DNA of 64,000 bases, taken from the NCBI RefSeq assembly GCF_947494555.1, contig NZ_CANLVF010000009.1:62001-126000 (forward strand), in the 5' to 3' direction. The DNA is from an uncultured Roseibium sp. GTDB lineage: Bacteria > Pseudomonadota > Alphaproteobacteria > Rhizobiales > Stappiaceae. Position 1 is the stretch's first letter. Every line of letters begins with the position of its first letter. The position numbers and the translations under genes are program-made. Shown piece after piece: positions 11,442 through 21,155 of this stretch. A model generated the notes under the pieces. The model made no database searches and was not told the origin of the DNA. It saw nothing but the letters and a program-made list of their open reading frames with translations.

Positions 11442-11953
11442 CAGGTTCCGCCTTCGCTGCCGTCTTTTTCGAGTGTCCAGTGCCCGGATTTACCGCCGGC
11501 CTTCTCCACAAGCCGGATGTCACCAATCACCATGCCCCGGTCGACCGCCTTAGCCATGTCGTAGATCGTCAGACAGGCAAGAGAGCACGCCGTGAGTGCT
11601 TCCATTTCGACGCCGGTTTGTCCGCTCACTTTTGTCGTTGCCAAAACAACAAGCCCTGGCAACGTGTCATCGGGCTCTATCTCGACCTTGACTTTCGACA
11701 GAAGGAGAGGGTGACACAGCGGTATCAGCTCGTGGGTTCTTTTTGCAGCAAGTATGCCCGCGAGCCTTGCTGTTCCGATCACGTCGCCCTTTTTGGCGTT
11801 ACCGGACCGGATGAGTTCCAGCGTCTCAGGGCGCATCGTGACGGTGCCGCGTGCGACCGCAATCCGGTGGGTGATTTCTTTGGTGGACACGTCGACCATA
11901 TTGGCCGCGCCTGTCGCATCCAGATGCGTTAGTACCGGGTCCTTTTCAGACAT
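11441..11953 (-). CDS. moaC: Cyclic pyranopterin monophosphate synthase MoaC
   Basis: A 170-aa enzyme converting 3',8-cyclo-dihydro-GTP to cyclic pyranopterin monophosphate, the first part of molybdenum cofactor synthesis. The ANMVDVS segment near 17, IPLCHP near 77 and the QTGVEMEALTA segment with the conserved MEAL are characteristic. It lies five bases downstream of trpC and overlaps moeA by one base, so it is part of the same minus-strand operon. Confidence 0.95.
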   Translation of the reverse strand: MSEKDPVLTHLDATGAANMVDVSTKEITHRIAVARGTVTMRPETLELIRSGNAKKGDVIGTARLAGILAAKRTHELIPLCHPLLLSKVKVEIEPDDTLPGLVVLATTKVSGQTGVEMEALTACSLACLTIYDMAKAVDRGMVIGDIRLVEKAGGKSGHWTLEKDGSEGGT

Positions 11954-11958
11954 CGACT

Positions 11959-12771
11959 TTAAACCGCTTCCGACAATGCGGGCCGGGCAAGCAGATTACG
12001 GGTTGCCGAGGCAACATCGTCCTGCCGCATCAGGCTCTCGCCGATCAGAAATGTCGAGATGCCGACCTTGTTCATCCGGCCGAGATCCTCCGGTGTAAAC
12101 AGTCCCGACTCGCCCACAACGATGCGATCGGAGGGAACCAGCGGCGCCAGTTCTTCGCTTGTTTCCAGCTTTGTTTCGAATGTTTTGAGATTTCGGTTGT
12201 TGATGCCCACAAGCCGCGAATTCAGTTTGAGCGCGCGCGCGAGCTCCTCGCCATTGTGGACCTCCAGCAAGACATCCATACCGAGCTCGAATGCGGTATT
12301 CTCCAACGCGTGCGCTGTATCGTCGTCAACCGCGGCCAGGATGATAAGGATGCAATCACCCCCCCACGCACGCGCTTCGTAGACCTGGTAGAGGTCATAC
12401 AGGAAGTCCTTGCGCAGAGCCGGCAGAGAAACCGCATCCCTTGCTGCGGTCAGAAATTCCGGTTTACCCTGAAAAGACGGTGCGTCAGTCAGGACAGACA
12501 GGCACGCAGCGCCGCCTTCCTCGTAAGCTTTCGCCAGAAGCGGCGGATCGAAGTCCGAGCGGATCAACCCTTTCGACGGGCTGGCCTTCTTGATCTCGGC
12601 AATGAGAGCATATTGCCTGTCCGCATGTTTCGTCTCGAGCGCGGCCTGAAACCCGCGCGGAGGTGGAGTGTCCGCGATGCGTGCCTTGAGCTCCTGAAGA
12701 GGCACAGCCGACTTCGCGGCCTCGATTTCGTCGCGCTTATACGCTTCAATCTTTTGAAGAATGTCAGCCAT
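11959..12771 (-). CDS. trpC: Indole-3-glycerol phosphate synthase TrpC
   Basis: A 270-aa TIM-barrel enzyme of tryptophan synthesis, closing the ring of CdRP with decarboxylation. Motifs include IAEIKKASPSKG (catalytic Lys), LRKDFLYDLYQV, the VGINNRNLKTF segment and VVGESGLFTPED. The start at 12771 (MADILQKIEAYKRDEI) is preferred over an upstream ATG that would overlap trpD. It sits four bases after the trpD stop. This is a monofunctional TrpC, not a TrpC-F fusion. Confidence 0.95.
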   Translation of the reverse strand: MADILQKIEAYKRDEIEAAKSAVPLQELKARIADTPPPRGFQAALETKHADRQYALIAEIKKASPSKGLIRSDFDPPLLAKAYEEGGAACLSVLTDAPSFQGKPEFLTAARDAVSLPALRKDFLYDLYQVYEARAWGGDCILIILAAVDDDTAHALENTAFELGMDVLLEVHNGEELARALKLNSRLVGINNRNLKTFETKLETSEELAPLVPSDRIVVGESGLFTPEDLGRMNKVGISTFLIGESLMRQDDVASATRNLLARPALSEAV

Positions 12772-12775
12772 GTCG

Positions 12776-13795
12776 TTATCCGTTCGAGGCCGCAACCAGT
12801 TTTTCCAAAGTGTCGGCAGCCGACCCGTTGTCTATGCTGGCCGCCGCAAGCTCAACACCGTCCTTGAGGTTTGAGGCCTTGTCCGCGACCACGAGAGAAG
12901 CCGCAGAGTTAAACAGTACGATATCACGGTAAGCGTTCTTTGCGCCGGCAAGGACTTCGCGAAGGGCTTTTGCGTTTTCGGCCGGCAGACCGCCTTTCAA
13001 CTCGCTGGCGTCAGCATGGGGCAAACCCGCATCATCAGGTGAGATTTCAAACGACCTGACGTCACCGTCGCGTAGCTCGCTGACAAAGGTTGGTCCCGTC
13101 GTTGTGATTTCATCCATGCCATCGGATCCATGTACGATCCAGGCCTTTTCCGTCCCCAGTTCCTTGAGCGCTTTTGCTACCGGGTCCACCCATTTGTGGG
13201 CAAAGACCCCAACCATCTGCCGTTTGACACCGGCAGGGTTCGAAAGAGGTCCGAGAAGGTTGAATATGGTGCGCGTTCCGAGCTCCATTCGAGTTGGCCC
13301 GACATGCTTCATGGCTGCATGGTGCAGCGGTGCAAACATGAAACCGATTCCCGCTTTTTCAATGCACTCGGAAATTTTCGCTGGTGCGATGTCTATGTTC
13401 ACACCTAATTCGGAAAGCGCTTCGGCTGCGCCCGATTTGGAAGACAGCGATCTGTTGCCGTGCTTGGCCACAGGAACACCACACCCGGCCACCACGATTG
13501 CCGTGCAGGTCGAGATATTGTAGCTGCCAGAACTGTCGCCGCCCGTTCCAACAATATCAATCGCATCATCCGGGGCGTCGACAGCAAGCATTTTCGATCG
13601 CATCGTCGCAACGGCGCCCGTTACTTCCGCTATGCTTTCGCCGCGTACGCGCAACGCCATCAGGAAGCCGCCCAACTGAGAAGGCGTCGCTGATCCCGAC
13701 AAGATGACTTCAAAAGCCTCTCTCGCCTCATCGGGGCTAAGGGCATGACCATCGGCGACTTTGGCTATTAAGTCCTTGAAAGAGCTCGTGCTCAT
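12776..13795 (-). CDS. trpD: Anthranilate phosphoribosyltransferase TrpD
   Basis: A 339-aa monofunctional enzyme transferring phosphoribose from PRPP to anthranilate. The glycine-rich PRPP site reads VGTGGDSSGSYNIST near 81, followed by KHGNRSLSSKSGAAE, and the metal-binding DGMDEI lies in the second half. It lies 17 bases downstream of the PpiD-like gene and directly upstream of trpC. No glutamine amidotransferase domain is attached. Confidence 0.95.
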   Translation of the reverse strand: MSTSSFKDLIAKVADGHALSPDEAREAFEVILSGSATPSQLGGFLMALRVRGESIAEVTGAVATMRSKMLAVDAPDDAIDIVGTGGDSSGSYNISTCTAIVVAGCGVPVAKHGNRSLSSKSGAAEALSELGVNIDIAPAKISECIEKAGIGFMFAPLHHAAMKHVGPTRMELGTRTIFNLLGPLSNPAGVKRQMVGVFAHKWVDPVAKALKELGTEKAWIVHGSDGMDEITTTGPTFVSELRDGDVRSFEISPDDAGLPHADASELKGGLPAENAKALREVLAGAKNAYRDIVLFNSAASLVVADKASNLKDGVELAAASIDNGSAADTLEKLVAASNG

Positions 13796-13812
13796 CCTCC
13801 ATCCACCTCAGG

Positions 13813-15705
13813 TCAATGTTGCGTCAGTCCGATCACCTGTGCGATGCCGACCTGGTTGATCTCAACACCGGCTTCGTTTTCCCGGTCTGAGATGAATTGT
13901 CCGACGAGTGAGTCCCGCATTTGCTGTGACAGCTGTTGATTGAGCGCATCGATCGAAGGCGAGGCGGCATCAAAGTCCGGCACGGAAACAGACGTCACGG
14001 TCAGAACCAGTCTTCCATTGCCGTCAGCTGACGGTGTGATTGCGCTGGTTCCGACAGGGCCACTGAAAAGTGCGGAAATGGCATCTTGATTGAAGTCGCC
14101 TGACGGGGCGGTGCGGGCGAGGTTCTCAACGCTCTTGACTTCGAGCTGTTCCTCGTTCGCAAGAGCATCGAGCGGCGTGCCGTTCTCCAGTCGGTTCAGG
14201 AGTTCGGTTGCCTTGTCGCTCAGACGATTTGCAAACTCGGAGGCTTTCCAAGCCGCGACCACGTCGTCTTGAGCCTCGTCAAGGGTACGATCGCGCTCCG
14301 GAATGACCTGGTCGACCTCGTACCAAAGAAAGCCTTGGGAGCCGAATTGCAGAACGTCGTTCTCCACGCCGACATCGCTCTCAAACGTTCCTGCCACAAG
14401 TCCTTCGGCATCGGGGAGCGAAACATCGGTGCCCGATGCGGATTTGCCGGACTGATCGAAGGCTTCAACCGTTTCGACCGGGATCGAGAACCTTTCTCCG
14501 ATTTCATCCAGCAAGGCTCCACCGGCGCGTGCGTCTTCCACCTCATCGAGCAGATCCAGAATTTCCCGCTCAGCCTGTTCCGCGGCAAGATCCTGTGTGA
14601 TCTCTTCCTTGACCTCGTCGAAGGGTTTTGTGCTCTCCGGCAGGATTTCCTCAACGTTCAGGATGACAGTTGAGAACCGTCCGTCGACGGCCCCGCTTGA
14701 AGCCCCCTGATCAAGCGTAAATGCGACATCTCCGAGTGTTTCATCCAGGAAGTCGGCTTTGGCCATCACGCCCAGGGTCACGTCGTTGTTGCTGAGGCTT
14801 CGGTCTTCCATGAGTTCGTCGAAAGTCTTGCCGCCAGCAAGTTCACCAGCGGCTTCTTCAGCCGCTTCGCTCGACGGAAACGACATTTGCCTTATCTTGC
14901 GTCGCTCGGGCTGCGAGTACTGTTCGGCCCGTTGTTCGTATTCAGACAGGGCGTCTTCCTCAGCAATGTCTTCCGGGCGTGCAAGCGTTTCGGGTGTTAA
15001 CGCAAGATATTTGATTTCCCTGAATTCGGGTGCCCTGAAGTTGGCCTTGTTTTCTTCAAAAAAGGTGTTGAGTGCGGGAAGAGACGGCTCTTCGACTTCG
15101 CCGATTGCCTCGTTTGTCAGCAAAACGTATTCAGCGTTGCGCGTTTCTCCCTGATAGGCGGACAGTGCCTCGAGATAGCTGAGCGGGGCAGACAGGCTTC
15201 CTACAAGGCCTTCGGCAAGCTGATTTCTTTCGGCAATGCGGCGGCGCTGCACGACATATTCATCTTCCTGATAGCCGTTCGCCCGCAGCACCTGATCGAG
15301 GCGGCTCCGGTCGTATCGTCCATTCAAGCCCCGGAAGGCCGGGTCGGCCTGAATAAGTGTCGCGAGACGCTGATCTGTAATGCCAAGCTTGAGATCCTGG
15401 GCAGTGTTGTTCATGGCGGCTTCCGCGATCAATCTTCCGAGAGCTTGCTGCGGAATGCCCAGTGCGGCTCCTTCTTCGCCCGTCAATGGGCGACCGAACT
15501 GCTGAGCCAGTCGGTTCAGGTCCTGACGGTAGGTTCTGTCGAAGTCGACCATGGTGACTTCCGTCTCGCCAACTTTTGCTGCCGTGTTCTGACCGAAGCC
15601 TTGAAGGAAATCCGTTACGCCCCAGATGGCGAAACTAAAAATCAGCAATGCAATGAACAGCTTGGCAATCCAGGTACCAGCGCCTTTGCGCAGCGCGTCA
15701 AGCAT
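13813..15705 (-). CDS. SurA N-terminal / PpiD-type peptidylprolyl isomerase
   Basis: A 630-aa inner-membrane-anchored periplasmic folding factor. I start it at 15705 (MLDALRKGAGTWIAKLF), which has a GGGAG ribosome site; a 66-residue longer frame upstream has no family resemblance. One transmembrane helix spans about 15-35, followed by a SurA-like chaperone region (about 40-230) and a parvulin-like rotamase region (about 240-380); the rest is PpiD-like. It is the first gene of the ppiD-trpD-trpC-moaC-moeA operon and is transcribed divergently from tpiA. Confidence 0.85.
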   Translation of the reverse strand: MLDALRKGAGTWIAKLFIALLIFSFAIWGVTDFLQGFGQNTAAKVGETEVTMVDFDRTYRQDLNRLAQQFGRPLTGEEGAALGIPQQALGRLIAEAAMNNTAQDLKLGITDQRLATLIQADPAFRGLNGRYDRSRLDQVLRANGYQEDEYVVQRRRIAERNQLAEGLVGSLSAPLSYLEALSAYQGETRNAEYVLLTNEAIGEVEEPSLPALNTFFEENKANFRAPEFREIKYLALTPETLARPEDIAEEDALSEYEQRAEQYSQPERRKIRQMSFPSSEAAEEAAGELAGGKTFDELMEDRSLSNNDVTLGVMAKADFLDETLGDVAFTLDQGASSGAVDGRFSTVILNVEEILPESTKPFDEVKEEITQDLAAEQAEREILDLLDEVEDARAGGALLDEIGERFSIPVETVEAFDQSGKSASGTDVSLPDAEGLVAGTFESDVGVENDVLQFGSQGFLWYEVDQVIPERDRTLDEAQDDVVAAWKASEFANRLSDKATELLNRLENGTPLDALANEEQLEVKSVENLARTAPSGDFNQDAISALFSGPVGTSAITPSADGNGRLVLTVTSVSVPDFDAASPSIDALNQQLSQQMRDSLVGQFISDRENEAGVEINQVGIAQVIGLTQH

Positions 15706-15935
15706 GACGACTCCCGTTTTCTTATCTTTTCGAGCACCGCGAAGCACGGCGTATTGCAGGCCCGGGTCATGCCGGGGCGGGCGGATCATAATGAGGTGGC
15801 GCTCCAGCCGCAAGACGACCCGGTACAAAGTTGTGACAGCTATCAAAATTCGGGGCAACCGGAAGATTGCAACCGATCTGCGCTTCTGCTCTATAGGCGC
15901 CAATCCACTGTTTCTTCATCGGGAGACCAAAACCT

Positions 15936-16700
15936 ATGAGCGCGACGATCAAGCCCCTTGTGGCCGGCAACTGGAAAATGAATGGGCTCAGATCCAGCCT
16001 CGCGGAATTTCACAAAATGAAAGCCGGATTGAGTAGTGATCTTGCCGAAAGTGTCGACACGATGATCTGCGCGCCGGCAACGCTCTTGTCGGCTCTCTGT
16101 GATGTTGCATTGGGAAGTGCACTTGCAGTTGGAGGTCAGGATTGCCACGCCGAAAAGTCGGGTGCGCACACCGGCGATGTTTCTGCTGAAATGCTGGCTG
16201 ACGCAGGCGCTGCGGCTGTCATTGTCGGCCATTCGGAACGCCGGACCGATCATGGGGAAAGCGATCAAACTGTGCATGCAAAGGCGGAAGCTGCCTGGCG
16301 CGCAGGTCTCGTTGCCATCATCTGCGTCGGTGAAACGGAAACAGAACGCAAGGCGGGAAAGGCGATCGACGTCGTCAAAAGCCAGCTTGGCGGGTCCGTG
16401 CCTGATGGTGCGACAGCGGAAAACACCGTGATCGCCTATGAGCCGGTCTGGGCGATCGGGACAGGTCTCACACCAACTGCGCAGGACGTTGAGGAAATGC
16501 TCGCTGCCATGCGCGATGCTCTGAAGGGTCGATTTGACGAAGCCGGTTCACGGATGCGGCTGCTTTACGGCGGTTCGGTGAAGCCGGCAAATGCAGGTGA
16601 ACTGATGGCGGTGGAGAACGTGGACGGGGCTCTGGTGGGCGGCGCAAGCCTCAAAGCAGAGGACTTCCTGGGTATTCTTAAAGCCTATTCCAAGGAATAG
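15936..16700 (+). CDS. tpiA: Triosephosphate isomerase
   Basis: A 254-aa TIM barrel interconverting dihydroxyacetone phosphate and glyceraldehyde 3-phosphate. It has the N-terminal AGNWKMNG (catalytic Lys), VGHSERR (catalytic His) and AYEPVWAIGTG (catalytic Glu and loop 6), plus YGGSVKP near the C-terminus for phosphate binding. It is divergent from the PpiD gene with 230 bases between them. secG follows after 103 bases, a common alphaproteobacterial order. Confidence 0.97.
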   Translation: MSATIKPLVAGNWKMNGLRSSLAEFHKMKAGLSSDLAESVDTMICAPATLLSALCDVALGSALAVGGQDCHAEKSGAHTGDVSAEMLADAGAAAVIVGHSERRTDHGESDQTVHAKAEAAWRAGLVAIICVGETETERKAGKAIDVVKSQLGGSVPDGATAENTVIAYEPVWAIGTGLTPTAQDVEEMLAAMRDALKGRFDEAGSRMRLLYGGSVKPANAGELMAVENVDGALVGGASLKAEDFLGILKAYSKE

Positions 16701-16803
16701 TCTCTTGAAGCTTCTGTGACGAAGCCTCAATTGAAGGGTAGAAAGCGCGCGGCGTCTGGTGTAGAAGGCCGCCAAACCTGAAATTTAGACAGAATGGCAT
16801 TCG

Positions 16804-17187
16804 ATGGAAACCGTAGTCATCGTTATCCACCTGATGGTCGTGTTGGCCCTGGTGCTTGTTGTCCTCCTGCAGCGCTCTGAAGGCGGTGCCCTTGGCATTG
16901 GCGGTGGCGGCGGCGGCGGAGGGCTCATGTCCAGCCGCGGCACCGCAAATATCCTGACACGGGCAACGGCCGTTCTCGCGGTGGCATTTTTTGCGACGTC
17001 GCTTGCGCTCAGCCTCATTGCTCAGAACGAAGACAGCCCGGCGTCGATTCTTGACGCTGTACCGGCAACCACGGACGGTGCTCCGGCAACGGACGATGGC
17101 GCTCCCGCCGGCGGTTCGGGCGGTATCCTGGACTCGTTGAGACAGCAGAGCGAACCTTCCGGTCCGCAGGTTCCGGCCGCGCAGTAA
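16804..17187 (+). CDS. secG: Preprotein translocase subunit SecG
   Basis: A 127-aa inner-membrane protein of the SecYEG channel. Two transmembrane helices lie at about 3-23 and 52-72, separated by the typical glycine-rich loop (GGGGGGGGLMSSRGTANIL). The tail is rich in Ala, Pro and Gly, as in other alphaproteobacterial SecG proteins. It lies between tpiA and pyrG. A clear intrinsic terminator follows. Confidence 0.92.
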   Translation: METVVIVIHLMVVLALVLVVLLQRSEGGALGIGGGGGGGGLMSSRGTANILTRATAVLAVAFFATSLALSLIAQNEDSPASILDAVPATTDGAPATDDGAPAGGSGGILDSLRQQSEPSGPQVPAAQ

Positions 17188-17227
17188 GCTTGCGCCGCCG
17201 GCCAACCGGCTCCCAAAACTACAAGTG

Positions 17228-17256
17228 CCCTGCGGCTTTTTTCGCAGGGTATTTTT
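17228..17256 (+). terminator. Intrinsic terminator after secG
   Basis: CCCTGCG (17228-17234) pairs with CGCAGGG (17243-17249) around an 8-base loop and is followed by TATTTTT. It separates secG from pyrG. Confidence 0.8.
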
Positions 17257-17319
17257 ATGTGTTAAGAACGCAACTCCCGAGTGGCCAAAAGGCATTCGGC
17301 AAGGATATGGTATTGGTCC

Positions 17320-18948
17320 ATGGCGCGATTTATTTTCATCACTGGCGGCGTGGTCTCCTCGCTTGGAAAAGGTCTTGCTTCTGCGGCTCTGGGCGCATTG
17401 CTCCAGGCGCGCGGATACAAGGTTCGTTTACGGAAGCTCGATCCCTACCTCAACGTTGATCCTGGGACGATGAGTCCATACCAGCACGGCGAGTGCTTCG
17501 TGACCGACGATGGCGCGGAGACTGACCTTGATCTGGGGCATTACGAGCGGTTTACCGGGCGTCCGGCGAACCAGCAGGACAACATCACGACCGGCCGGAT
17601 CTACCAGGACATTATTGCAAAGGAACGGCGGGGCGATTACCTGGGCGGTACGGTTCAGGTGATTCCCCACGTTACCGACGCGATCAAGAACTTCGTGCTG
17701 ACCGGTAATGACGGATATGACTTCGTTCTGGTCGAGATCGGGGGCACGGTCGGCGATATCGAGGGCCTGCCGTTCTTCGAGGCGATCAGGCAATTGGGCA
17801 ATGATCTTCCGCGCGGAGACGTGGTTTATGTTCACCTGACCCTGATGCCCTACATCCCGAGCGCAGGTGAGATGAAGACCAAGCCGACCCAGCACTCGGT
17901 CAAGGAATTGCGCTCGATCGGCATTCAGCCGGACATCCTGTTGATCAGATGCGATCGTCCGATACCGGAAACGGAAAAACGGAAACTCTCGCTTTTCTGT
18001 AACGTGCGCGAGAGCGCCGTCATTCCGGCCTATGATGTGAAGTCGATCTACGATGTTCCGATTGCCTATCACAACGAAGGTCTGGACGATGAAGTTCTTG
18101 CTGCGTTTGGCCTGAAAGGTGCCCCTGCGCCTGTGCTCGAACGCTGGGAAGGTATTTCGGAGGCTGTTGCAAATCCGGAAGGTGACGTCAAAATCGCGAT
18201 TGTCGGCAAGTACACCGTTTTGAAAGATGCCTACAAGTCGCTGATCGAGGCGCTGGTACATGGTGGGATTGCCAACAGGGTCAAGGTCAACCTTGAATGG
18301 ATCGAATCGGAAACCTTCGAGAAGGAGGATCCAAGTCCCTACCTGGAAGGCGTTCACGGTATTCTGGTGCCTGGGGGCTTCGGTGAACGCGGAGCGGAAG
18401 GAAAAATCGCGGCCGCGCATTTTGCCCGCACGCGCAAGATCCCCTATTTCGGCATCTGCTTCGGAATGCAGATGGCTGTTCTTGAAGCTGCACGCAATAT
18501 GGCTGATATCAGCGATGCCAATTCAACCGAATTCGGACCTACGGACCAACCTGTCGTCGGACTGATGACCGAGTGGACCAAGGGAAACGAAAAGGAAGTC
18601 CGGAACGAGGACGGTGATCTTGGCGGCACGATGCGCCTTGGCGCTTACCCGGCATCGCTGCAGTCAGGGTCACGAATTGCCGAGATCTACGGCAAGACCA
18701 ATGTGTCAGAGCGGCACCGGCACAGGTATGAGGTCAACATCGGTTATCGGGAAAAGCTGGAAGATTGCGGGCTGATCTTCGCGGGCACGTCTCCGGACGG
18801 CATTCTGCCGGAAACGGTCGAAATCGAAGATCACCCCTGGTTTATCGGCGTACAATATCACCCCGAACTGAAGTCAAGGCCATTCGAGCCGCACCCGCTA
18901 TTTGCTTCATTTATCGGCGCTGCCGTTCAACAGAGCCGCCTGGTCTGA
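17320..18948 (+). CDS. pyrG: CTP synthase
   Basis: A 542-aa enzyme aminating UTP to CTP with glutamine as donor. The N-terminal synthetase domain begins with FIFITGGVVSSLGKG, the ATP-binding P-loop. The C-terminal class I glutamine amidotransferase domain has FGICFGMQ (catalytic Cys) and the later QYHPELKSRP (His/Glu). I start at ATG 17320; the open frame from 17281 adds 13 residues with no family match. In many relatives pyrG is followed by kdsA and eno; here a VOC gene follows. Confidence 0.97.
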   Translation: MARFIFITGGVVSSLGKGLASAALGALLQARGYKVRLRKLDPYLNVDPGTMSPYQHGECFVTDDGAETDLDLGHYERFTGRPANQQDNITTGRIYQDIIAKERRGDYLGGTVQVIPHVTDAIKNFVLTGNDGYDFVLVEIGGTVGDIEGLPFFEAIRQLGNDLPRGDVVYVHLTLMPYIPSAGEMKTKPTQHSVKELRSIGIQPDILLIRCDRPIPETEKRKLSLFCNVRESAVIPAYDVKSIYDVPIAYHNEGLDDEVLAAFGLKGAPAPVLERWEGISEAVANPEGDVKIAIVGKYTVLKDAYKSLIEALVHGGIANRVKVNLEWIESETFEKEDPSPYLEGVHGILVPGGFGERGAEGKIAAAHFARTRKIPYFGICFGMQMAVLEAARNMADISDANSTEFGPTDQPVVGLMTEWTKGNEKEVRNEDGDLGGTMRLGAYPASLQSGSRIAEIYGKTNVSERHRHRYEVNIGYREKLEDCGLIFAGTSPDGILPETVEIEDHPWFIGVQYHPELKSRPFEPHPLFASFIGAAVQQSRLV

Positions 18949-18975
18949 CGCCAGAGCACGAAAAAGGGAACAATC

Positions 18976-19803
18976 ATGGTGCGGGGCCTGGATCATCTCG
19001 TCGTAGCGGTGAACGACCTTGACGCGGCAGGGCAAGCTTATGAAGCGATGGGCTTCACCGTTACTCCCGAAAACAGGCACCCGTTCGGAACCGCTAACCG
19101 GCTCATTCAGTTCAACGGTTTCTTTATCGAGCTGCTGAGCATCGCCGATCCCAGTCTGATTACCGAGACCATTGGCAAGACCTTTTCCTTCGGCGCGTTT
19201 AACCGCGACTTTCTGAAATCCCGCGAAGGCGCCAGCATGCTGGTGCTGGACAGCCGGGGTGCAGATGATGACAGGGACGATTTTGGCAAAGCAGGGCTCG
19301 AGCTCTTTGAACCCTTTTCATTTGAACGAACCGCACATCTGCCCGGCGGAGAAACGGCAAAAGTTGCCTTCGATCTCACAATCCTGAGCGATCCGCTCGG
19401 CCCGCAGATCGGCTACTTTACCTGTCATAACAAATACCCTGAGAATTTCTGGAAACCGGCTTTTCAAAAACACAAAAACGGTGCTCAAGACATACGGTCT
19501 GTTTATCTGCTTGCCGGCGATCCCTCCGACCATCACGAGTTTCTGGGTGCTTTCACGGGTCAAAGGGAAATGCGCGCAACCAGCCTCGGTCTTGAGCTTC
19601 AAACAGCGCGTGGAAAAATAGCCGTCCTTAATCCCGAAGCCTATCGCGCACTGGTCGGGCAGGAGGCTGCCGATTCTGTCCGGAACGGTATGCCGCAAAT
19701 CGCAGCAATCGAAATAGCGTCACCCGCTATCGGTGAAAAGAAGATCATGCCGGCGACGGAATTATTCGGTCTGACGTTAATCCTGGCACCTGCCGGCGCC
19801 TGA
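18976..19803 (+). CDS. VOC-superfamily (glyoxalase-like) protein
   Basis: A 275-aa protein starting GLDHLVVAVNDLDAA, the first beta-alpha-beta unit of the vicinal oxygen chelate fold. It resembles the glyoxalase-like family with two halves, the second half having weaker motifs. The substrate cannot be named from sequence. It lies 27 bases after pyrG with an AAAAGGGAA ribosome site, so it may be co-transcribed. Confidence 0.75.
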   Translation: MVRGLDHLVVAVNDLDAAGQAYEAMGFTVTPENRHPFGTANRLIQFNGFFIELLSIADPSLITETIGKTFSFGAFNRDFLKSREGASMLVLDSRGADDDRDDFGKAGLELFEPFSFERTAHLPGGETAKVAFDLTILSDPLGPQIGYFTCHNKYPENFWKPAFQKHKNGAQDIRSVYLLAGDPSDHHEFLGAFTGQREMRATSLGLELQTARGKIAVLNPEAYRALVGQEAADSVRNGMPQIAAIEIASPAIGEKKIMPATELFGLTLILAPAGA

Positions 19804-19914
19804 CATAACACTGGCGCCAGAAAACAATTGTAAAAAGAACTGAGATGGCTCCGGGGATTGAAAACGCGGCGTAATGTTCTTGATCGCCTTTCCCGAGCGA
19901 ACTCGAAAATTCGC

Positions 19915-19942
19915 TTGTTGAATCAATCAGTCCTTTTATAGT
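19915..19942 (+). promoter_or_regulatory. Candidate sigma70 promoter for the RND efflux operon
   Basis: TTGTTG (19915-19920) and TATAGT (19937-19942) are spaced by 16 bases and lie 50 bases upstream of the adaptor ATG. Called by eye. Confidence 0.4.
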
Positions 19943-19991
19943 GAACTCCGATCGCGCGCGCGACCCACCGGTCTGAAAGCGGAGTTCCCGT

Positions 19992-21155
19992 ATGCCATTT
20001 CTGCGTTTCACCCCTTTGTCCCGTCACCTTGTTTTGACTGTTGCAGCCGCCGGTTTTCTGGCTGCCTGTTCAGACGATTCGCAGCAGGCCGCAGCGCCGG
20101 CAGCACCGCCTCCATCTGTGACAGTTGCGAAGGTCGTGTCCGAAGACGTCCGGCAAAGTGAGTCATTCGTGGGTCAGATTGCCGCTGTCGACCAGGTTGA
20201 TCTCGTCGCCCGGGTCAATGGTTTCCTTGAGAACAAAGCGGTGCCGGACGGATCGTTCGTCAAACAGGACGAGCTTCTTTTCACGATCGAAAAGGCTGAA
20301 TACGAAGCCCAGTTGACGAAGGCCAAGGCAGACCTTGCAAGCGCGAAAGCAGATGCTGCGCTCAAGGCGGCCGATGAAAAGCGCGACAAGGACCTTCTCG
20401 AAAAGGGACACGTGTCCGAGGCGGCATATGAGGCGACACTGGCCCAGAAACAGCAGGCCGAGGCCTCGGTGGAAGCCGCACAGTCTGGCTTACAGCAGGC
20501 GGAACTCAACCTGAGCTACACAGACATTTCTGCACCGTTTCCCGGACAGATCGGCAAAAGTGCATATAGTGTCGGTGAACTTGTAGGACCGGGCACCAAC
20601 GCACTCGCCAAGCTGATCCGGCTTGCGCCGGTCTATGTCAATTTTTCCGTCAGTGAGGCGCAGTATCTGAATGCGGTCCAAACGCACAATATCAGTCCTG
20701 CGGATCTGTCGCCTGACGAGGCTCCCTTGATCAGTCTGGTTTTGCCGAATGGGGACACCTACGGCGAAAAGGGCAAAATCGTCTATATCGACAATGAAAT
20801 CGATGCCACCACCGGTACGATCTCGTTCCGGGGAGAATTTGAGAACAAGGATGTCCGACTACTGGCCGGCACCTATGTCACCGTTGTCCTGGAAGCGCCC
20901 AATACCGAGACGGCTCTTGTTGTGCCGCAGGCCGCAATTCAGCGGGACCAGCAGGGCGCTTTTGCACTGGCGATTACCTCTGACAAGAAGGTCGAGCAGA
21001 AATACGTCGAGCTTGGCCAGCAAATCGGAACCAATTTCGTTGTCACCAAGGGTTTGTCTGAAGGCGAAGAAGTCATAACGGAAGGTCTGCAAAAGGTCCG
21101 GCCGGGTGTCGAAGTCGATCCTGTACTTGCGTCCCAGCCGGCGGAGCAAAGCTAA
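19992..21155 (+). CDS. RND efflux periplasmic adaptor (lipoprotein)
   Basis: A 387-aa membrane-fusion protein of the AcrA/MexA type. A signal sequence ends in a lipobox, FLAAC, with the lipidated Cys at residue 26. The usual parts follow: lipoyl halves, an alpha hairpin at about 95-160 with an alanine- and lysine-rich coiled coil, and a beta-barrel. It is immediately followed by the RND pump gene with no gap. No TetR-type repressor is adjacent and no outer-membrane channel gene follows. Confidence 0.92.
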   Translation: MPFLRFTPLSRHLVLTVAAAGFLAACSDDSQQAAAPAAPPPSVTVAKVVSEDVRQSESFVGQIAAVDQVDLVARVNGFLENKAVPDGSFVKQDELLFTIEKAEYEAQLTKAKADLASAKADAALKAADEKRDKDLLEKGHVSEAAYEATLAQKQQAEASVEAAQSGLQQAELNLSYTDISAPFPGQIGKSAYSVGELVGPGTNALAKLIRLAPVYVNFSVSEAQYLNAVQTHNISPADLSPDEAPLISLVLPNGDTYGEKGKIVYIDNEIDATTGTISFRGEFENKDVRLLAGTYVTVVLEAPNTETALVVPQAAIQRDQQGAFALAITSDKKVEQKYVELGQQIGTNFVVTKGLSEGEEVITEGLQKVRPGVEVDPVLASQPAEQS